From Aulosira sp. FACHB-615 (GTDB lineage Bacteria > Cyanobacteriota > Cyanobacteriia > Cyanobacteriales > Nostocaceae), in the NCBI RefSeq assembly GCF_014698045.1, contig NZ_JACJSE010000059.1:1-16674 (forward strand): a stretch of DNA of 16,674 nt. Direction: 5' to 3'. Both the position numbers and the translations under genes were made by a program. The notes beneath the pieces were generated by a model. The model was not told the DNA's origin. It saw only the letters and a program-made list of their open reading frames with translations, and did not search any database. Of the stretch, positions 12,397 through 16,674 are shown piece after piece. Position 1 is the stretch's first letter. Every line of letters begins with the position of its first letter.

Positions 12397-13504
12397 GACC
12401 AAAACAATCGTCGTCAAAATAGGCACTTCTAGCCTGACTCAACCAGAAACCGGGCAATTAGCACTTTCTACGATCGCAACTTTAACCGAAACACTTTGTC
12501 ATTTAAGACAGCAGGGAAATCGTGTGATTTTGGTTTCCTCTGGTGCGGTGGGTGTGGGCTGTGCCAGATTAGGCTTAACAGAACGTCCAAAAGCGATCGC
12601 CCTCAAACAAGCAGTAGCCGCAGTTGGTCAAGGCAGGTTAATGCGGATATATGACGATTTATTTACAACCTTACAACAGCCAATTGCCCAAGTTTTGCTA
12701 ACTCGCAGCGACTTAGTACAGCGTAGCCGATACCTCAACGTTTACAACACCTTTAAAGAATTGCTGGGGCTGGGTGTAATTCCGGTAGTTAATGAAAATG
12801 ACACCGTGGCTGTCGAGGAACTGAAATTTGGTGATAATGATACCCTTTCGGCATTAGTAGCGAGTTTAGTTGAAGCAGATTGGCTATTTTTACTCACCGA
12901 CGTAGATAGATTATATTCAGCCGATCCCCGTTCTGTACCCGATGCCAAACCCATTGCCTTGGTGAGTAATATTAAAGAATTGGCGCAACTGCAAATCCAA
13001 ACAGGCGGACAAGGTTCACAATGGGGTACTGGTGGGATGGTAACAAAAATATCCGCCGCCCGAATTGCGATCGCCGCCGGAGTGCGAACAGTCATTACTC
13101 AAGGGCGATTTCCCCGCAATCTCGAAAAAATTATCCAAGGGGAACCTTTAGGAACCCACTTTGAACCACAACCAGAACCCACATCAGCTAGGAAACGCTG
13201 GATAGCTTACGGACTTGTGCCGACGGGAAAATTGTATTTAGATCAAGGTGCGATCGCGGCAATATCACAAGCCGGAAAATCATTATTAGCCGCAGGTATC
13301 AAAACATTAGAAGGCGAATTTGACACCCAAGACGCTGTGCAGTTGTGCGACACCAACGGTAACGAAATAGCCAGAGGATTAGTCAACTACAGCAGCGATG
13401 AACTCCAAAAAATCTGCGGGCGACACTCCAGAGAAATTCCCGAAATTTTGGGATATGTGGGCGCAGATACCGTAGTGCATCGAGATAACTTAGTTTTGAC
13501 TTAA
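12395..13504 (+). CDS. proB: Glutamate 5-kinase (ProB) with PUA domain
   Basis: It catalyses the ATP-dependent phosphorylation of L-glutamate to glutamyl-5-phosphate, the first and feedback-regulated step of proline synthesis. From ATG 12395 it is 369 aa and begins MTKTIVVKIGTSSLT. The amino-acid kinase domain (about 1-255) shows K8 of KIGTSS, SSGAVGVG with S49, NENDTVA with D136, KFGDNDTLSALVA with N148, LLTDVDRLYSADP, and GTGGMVTKISAA with K218. The C-terminal PUA domain (about 274-355) starts at RKRWIAYGLVPTGKLYLD and continues to IARGLVNYSSDEL. Length is normal for the two-domain form. An ATG two codons earlier (12389) arises from the repeat array, so 12395 is preferred. No proA is adjacent. 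There are three HIP1 sites (12593, 13067, 13250). Confidence 0.97.
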   Translation: MTKTIVVKIGTSSLTQPETGQLALSTIATLTETLCHLRQQGNRVILVSSGAVGVGCARLGLTERPKAIALKQAVAAVGQGRLMRIYDDLFTTLQQPIAQVLLTRSDLVQRSRYLNVYNTFKELLGLGVIPVVNENDTVAVEELKFGDNDTLSALVASLVEADWLFLLTDVDRLYSADPRSVPDAKPIALVSNIKELAQLQIQTGGQGSQWGTGGMVTKISAARIAIAAGVRTVITQGRFPRNLEKIIQGEPLGTHFEPQPEPTSARKRWIAYGLVPTGKLYLDQGAIAAISQAGKSLLAAGIKTLEGEFDTQDAVQLCDTNGNEIARGLVNYSSDELQKICGRHSREIPEILGYVGADTVVHRDNLVLT

Positions 13505-13520
13505 ATAGAATGGTTAAATT

Positions 13521-14570
13521 ATGGCGGATAAGTTATTACCAACGGATGGCTATGATGACTTCTTACGGGAGTTAAAAGAACGTATACACAGCGCCCAAGT
13601 AAAAGCAGCTTTGTCTATTAACCGTGAATTGGTATTACTTTATTGGCAAATTGGGCGCGAAATTATCATCCGTCAGCAGCAGCAAACATGGGGTAGCAAA
13701 GTTATTGAACGTCTTGCACAAGATTTACAAGTTGCTTTCCCTGATATCAAGGGATTTTCAGCCAGAAATCTGAAGTATATGCGAGCCTTTGCTGAAGCTT
13801 ATCCAAATGAACAAATAGTGCAGCAGGCTGCTGCACAAATTCCTTGGTTTCATAACTGTGTAATTTTAGATAAAGTTAAAAATAATTTAGAGCGTGAATG
13901 GTATATACGAAAAACTATAGAAAATGGCTGGAGCAGAAATATTTTAACTCTCCAAATTGAGAATAGACTTTTTGCGCGTCAGGGAAAGGCTGTCAATAAC
14001 TTTAACGTTAGATTACCGTCTCCTCAATCAGATATTGCTAGAGAAACGTTAAAAGACCCTTATATTTTTGATTTTTTGAGTTTAGGAGAAGCAGCCCAAG
14101 AACGGGAATTAGAAAAAGAACTTGTAAAACACATTACTCAATTTCTTTTGGAGTTGGGTGTAGGATTTGCTTTTGTTGGACAGCAATATAATTTAAAGAT
14201 AGGAAATGAAGATTTTTACATAGATTTGCTTTTTTATCATGTGAAATTACATTGTTTTGTAGTGATTGAACTGAAAACAGGCAAATTTAAACCTGAATAT
14301 GCAGGAAAAATCAATTTCTATCTTTCGGCTGTAGATGATTTGCTCAAATCTCCTGTAGATAATCCTTCAATTGGTTTAATTTTATGTGCAAGTAAGGACA
14401 ATATTATTGCTGAGTATGCGCTACGTGATGTCAATAAGCCAATAGGTATTGCTGAATGGCAAACTAAACTTACTAAGTCACTGCCCAAAGAGTTACAAAC
14501 AAAGTTGCCAACTATTGAGCAGTTGGAAGCAGAACTAGAAAATTTGTCAGCAGAAATAGAGAATGATTGA
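13521..14570 (+). CDS. YhcG/DUF1016 family PD-(D/E)XK nuclease
   Basis: This 349-aa two-domain protein matches the YhcG family. The N-terminal DUF1016_N region (about 10-165) has INRELVLLYWQIGREI, FPDIKGFSARNLKYMRAF and a LPWxHN-like IPWFHNCVILDKVKN, then EREWYIRKTIENGWSRN. The C-terminal nuclease (about 175-330) has DPYIFDFL, a helix EKELVKHITQFLLELG, and the PD-(D/E)XK core D235 in NEDFYIDLLFYH with E250-L-K252 in CFVVIELKTGKF, followed by INFYLSAVDDLLK. All expected active-site residues are present. The last 20 residues form an acidic helix. The cellular role is unclear; the family is widespread, often in accessory regions. It starts 16 bases after proB but is visibly more A+T-rich and has no HIP1 site, unlike its neighbours, which suggests acquisition. 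Confidence 0.92.
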   Translation: MADKLLPTDGYDDFLRELKERIHSAQVKAALSINRELVLLYWQIGREIIIRQQQQTWGSKVIERLAQDLQVAFPDIKGFSARNLKYMRAFAEAYPNEQIVQQAAAQIPWFHNCVILDKVKNNLEREWYIRKTIENGWSRNILTLQIENRLFARQGKAVNNFNVRLPSPQSDIARETLKDPYIFDFLSLGEAAQERELEKELVKHITQFLLELGVGFAFVGQQYNLKIGNEDFYIDLLFYHVKLHCFVVIELKTGKFKPEYAGKINFYLSAVDDLLKSPVDNPSIGLILCASKDNIIAEYALRDVNKPIGIAEWQTKLTKSLPKELQTKLPTIEQLEAELENLSAEIEND

Positions 14571-14587
14571 TTAGCTTACCTCTAATC

Positions 14588-16237
14588 TTAAGTTCGAGCT
14601 AATAAAGGAGCCGCCGCTAATAGTGTTTGTGTATACGGATGTTGCGGATGGGCAAAAATTTGTTTTGTTGGGCCGAGTTCGACAATTTTACCGCCATTCA
14701 TTACCGCAATGCGATCGCACAAAAATCTCGCTAACCACAAGTCATGGGTAATAAATAGATAAGTTAACTCAAATTCTGCCTTTAATTGCAGCATCAAATC
14801 TAATACTTGCGACTGTACACTGGCATCTAACATACTCACTGGTTCATCGCAAATCAACAGTTTAGGACGAGTAATTAAAGCCCGTGCGATCGCTACTCGT
14901 TGTTGTTGTCCTCCCGACAAATCTGATGGGTAACGTTGATAATAAACTTCTGGCGGTGTTAAACCAACTTTTTGCAACATCCACAATACTTCTTCTTTGG
15001 CTTTGGCTGCATCAGCCAGATTGTGAATTAATAAAGGATCACCTATACTCTGCCCTACAGTCATCGCCGGATTTAAACAAGCATGGGGATCTTGAAACAC
15101 CATTTGCATTTGTCGCCGGGAAGCGCGAATTTCTTGGCGTGATAGCTTGGTTAAATCTTGTCCTAAAAATTCGACTTTGCCAGATGTCGGACGAATTAGC
15201 TGTAAGATTGTCCGCGACAATGTGCTTTTACCACAACCAGATTCACCAACTAAGCCTAAAATTTCTCCGGGAAACAGTTCCAGGTTAATTCCATCTACGG
15301 CTTTGATTGTCTGACTTTCCGCTTTAAACAGTCGTTCAATCAAGTTAGGTTCTATGGTGTAGTGTTGCTGGAGTTCTGTAACTCGTAGAAGTGGTGATTG
15401 ACTATCAAGTGTTGGTTGTGAAGCATCTTCTCCACTTTCATCCACAGCTTGAATATGCAAAGCGGCTTGTAAAAGCGATCGCGTATATTCATGTTGGGGA
15501 TTACCAAACACCGATGATGTCGCCCCCATTTCTACCATTTTGCCGTTGTACATTACGCCGATGCGGCCGCAATATTCTGCCACCATTGCCAAATCGTGAG
15601 AAATTAGCAACAGTGCCATATTTTCTTCCGCGCACAGACGGGTTAATTCTTGTAAAATCTGGGCTGAGACAGTGACATCTAAACTAGTGGTAGGTTCATC
15701 AGCCACAATTAACTTAGGATTTAGAAGGAGAGCAAGAGCGATCGCTACCCGTTGTCGCATTCCACCGCTAAACTCATGCGGATACTGATTCCACCGACTC
15801 GCCGGGATTTTCACCTTTTCCAAAGTCGCCAGTGCTTTTTCTTTCGCTTCCTTGGCTGATAGTTCTGGTGAATGTGCTTGTAAAGTTTCCAGACAATGCT
15901 TACCAATCGTCATTAATGGATCAAGGCGTGTCATCGGGTCTTGGAAAATTAATGCTACTACTTCCCCCCGAAATTTCCGCAACTGAGTTGGTGTTAACTC
16001 AAATACTGACTGTCCTTGAAAAGTTACCCGTCCCTCAATCCGGCTAGATGGAGGTAACAACCGCATTACCGCCCTTCCCAAAGTAGATTTACCGCACCCA
16101 GACTCCCCCACCAAACCCATTCTTTCCCCAGGTTGTAGCGTCAAAGATACATCATCCACCGCCCAACTGAGTTCTTCCTCGCCGCGCTGAGGATAAGCAA
16201 CTCGCAAATTTTCTATACAAAATAAAGCATTACTCAT
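14588..16237 (-). CDS. Fused two-domain oligopeptide/dipeptide ABC transporter ATPase
   Basis: This 549-aa cytoplasmic ATPase joins two DppD/DppF-type nucleotide-binding domains, an architecture like YejF or GsiA. NBD1 (about 5-255): Walker A GESGCGKST (44-52), Q-loop Q99, signature FSGGMRQRVA, Walker B D180/E181, H-loop H214. NBD2 (about 285-545): Walker A GESGCGKST (331-339), Q382, signature LSGGQQQRVA, Walker B D464/E465, H498. Both ATP sites look intact. Each NBD ends in the oligopeptide-family C-terminal extension (NPQHEYTRSLL, HPQHPYTQTLL). Such ATPases energise uptake of peptides, glutathione or similar solutes with two permeases and a binding protein. None of these is encoded nearby, so the partners must lie elsewhere. 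The gene converges with the DUF1016 gene (17 bases between stops) and contains four HIP1 sites. The ATG at 16237 has no strong Shine-Dalgarno. Confidence 0.95.
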   Translation of the reverse strand: MSNALFCIENLRVAYPQRGEEELSWAVDDVSLTLQPGERMGLVGESGCGKSTLGRAVMRLLPPSSRIEGRVTFQGQSVFELTPTQLRKFRGEVVALIFQDPMTRLDPLMTIGKHCLETLQAHSPELSAKEAKEKALATLEKVKIPASRWNQYPHEFSGGMRQRVAIALALLLNPKLIVADEPTTSLDVTVSAQILQELTRLCAEENMALLLISHDLAMVAEYCGRIGVMYNGKMVEMGATSSVFGNPQHEYTRSLLQAALHIQAVDESGEDASQPTLDSQSPLLRVTELQQHYTIEPNLIERLFKAESQTIKAVDGINLELFPGEILGLVGESGCGKSTLSRTILQLIRPTSGKVEFLGQDLTKLSRQEIRASRRQMQMVFQDPHACLNPAMTVGQSIGDPLLIHNLADAAKAKEEVLWMLQKVGLTPPEVYYQRYPSDLSGGQQQRVAIARALITRPKLLICDEPVSMLDASVQSQVLDLMLQLKAEFELTYLFITHDLWLARFLCDRIAVMNGGKIVELGPTKQIFAHPQHPYTQTLLAAAPLLART

Positions 16238-16337
16238 ATTTATTTCTTAGCCCAGAGCTACCAGCTAGAATAATTTCAAATTTTAGCTAGTGTATCAAAT
16301 TCCCCAAACTTCCTGTTCTAATTACAAGAAACCCCAA

Positions 16338-16372
16338 ACCAAAAAGGCGCTCCCCGTGAAGAGAGCGCCTTT
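16338..16372 (-). terminator. Intrinsic terminator of psbA
   Basis: On the minus strand AAAGGCGCTC (16372-16363) pairs perfectly with GAGCGCCTTT (16352-16343), with a 10-base loop, followed by more T's (the arm runs into TTTTTGG). It starts 32 bases after the psbA stop. A strong 10-bp G+C-rich stem suits a highly expressed monocistronic gene. Confidence 0.88.
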
Positions 16373-16404
16373 GATTAACTATTTATTGCTTCTATCTCAG
16401 AAGA

Positions 16405-16674
16405 TTAGCCATTGATAGCAGGAGCAGAGATAGCAACAGGAGCTTGCTCACCAGCAGCCAAGTCTAAGGGGAAGTTGTGAGCATTGCGCTCGTGCATGAC
16501 TTCCATACCCAAGTTTGCGCGGTTGATGATGTCAGCCCAGGTGTTGATGACACGACCTTGAGAGTCAATCACTGATTGGTTGAAGTTGAAACCGTTCAGG
16601 TTGAACGCCATTGTGCTTACGCCCAACGCTGTGAACCAAATTCCGATTACAGGCCATGCAGCTAGGAAGAAGTG
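16405..16674 (-). CDS. psbA: Photosystem II D1 protein (PsbA), C-terminal 89 residues
   Basis: The frame is open to the window edge and ends with TAA at 16407-16405. By alignment to the standard D1 numbering it covers residues 272-360. The first codon is H272, a ligand of the non-haem iron, followed by the end of helix E (FFLAAWPVIGIWFTALGVSTM). The lumenal tail holds the Mn4CaO5 ligands H332, E333, H337, D342 and A344 in VMHERNAHNFPLDLA. The CtpA processing site follows A344, leaving a 16-residue extension (AGEQAPVAISAPAING) that is removed on maturation. The D1 Q/E130 isoform marker lies outside the window, so the isoform cannot be told. Several psbA copies are usual in Nostoc-type genomes. 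Confidence 0.98.
   Translation of the reverse strand, partial: HFFLAAWPVIGIWFTALGVSTMAFNLNGFNFNQSVIDSQGRVINTWADIINRANLGMEVMHERNAHNFPLDLAAGEQAPVAISAPAING

Noticed and set aside
12742..13095. Long minus-strand open frame inside proB
   Set aside because: It lies wholly opposite the conserved ATP/glutamate-binding motifs of proB and has no recognisable domain or RBS.
14884..16047. Several plus-strand open frames opposite the ABC ATPase
   Set aside because: They are antisense to Walker and signature motifs, and their translations have no domain features.
13521..16237. DUF1016 nuclease plus ABC ATPase as a novel defence system
   Set aside because: The genes are convergent and not cotranscribed, and the ATPase is a standard peptide-transport type rather than a defence ATPase.

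Overview
The window looks like chromosomal DNA of a filamentous, probably heterocyst-forming cyanobacterium of the Nostoc/Anabaena type. The evidence is the 3' end of psbA (photosystem II D1 protein) at the right edge, at least 13 copies of the cyanobacterial HIP1 octamer GCGATCGC, Nostoc-style heptamer repeats and palindromic intergenic elements, a Mo-nitrogenase C-terminus-like protein, and large PAS/CHASE histidine kinases with an Rcp1-type response regulator. No tRNA, rRNA or CRISPR array was seen.

Layout. Positions 1-99 (+) hold the last 32 codons of what looks like an IS transposase. 155-775 (-) is an unrecognised helical protein. 939-4960 (-) is a three-gene signalling cluster. Its transcription order is a CHASE3-PAS-PAS histidine kinase, an Rcp1-like single-domain response regulator starting 3 nt after the kinase stop, and a REC-HisKA-HATPase hybrid. 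An A+T-rich gap (4967-5368) with a strong minus-strand terminator separates it from a small disordered protein (5369-5572, -). Then come a GNAT acetyltransferase (5713-6183, +) convergent with a class I methyltransferase (6237-6845, -), a Mo-nitro_C family protein (7043-7330, +), a repeat-filled gap (7331-7653), an orphan OmpR-type response regulator (7654-8328, +) and a 68-residue protein read from a GTG start (8480-8686, +) that ends in a clear terminator.

From 8912 to 13504 (+) there is a housekeeping run: a two-lobed GNAT protein, RuvX/YqgF, a DUF3727 acidic protein, a YqeG-type HAD phosphatase and glutamate 5-kinase (ProB). Long inverted-repeat and heptamer-repeat elements lie in the gaps. 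Sixteen bases after proB is a YhcG/DUF1016 PD-(D/E)XK nuclease (13521-14570, +), which looks like an accessory insertion. It converges with a fused two-NBD oligopeptide-type ABC ATPase (14588-16237, -). The psbA 3' end with its terminator closes the window.

How the parts work together. The three signalling genes can form a phosphorelay that lacks any DNA-binding output domain, so its target is likely a protein or a response regulator encoded elsewhere. RuvX, DUF3727, YqeG and ProB are core functions (nucleic-acid processing, unknown, phosphatase, proline synthesis). No complete novel system was identified. The most unusual observations are a repeat-like low-complexity stretch read in frame inside a histidine kinase ATPase domain, a 104-bp nested inverted repeat before yqeG, and heptamer repeats that run into the proB start codon.
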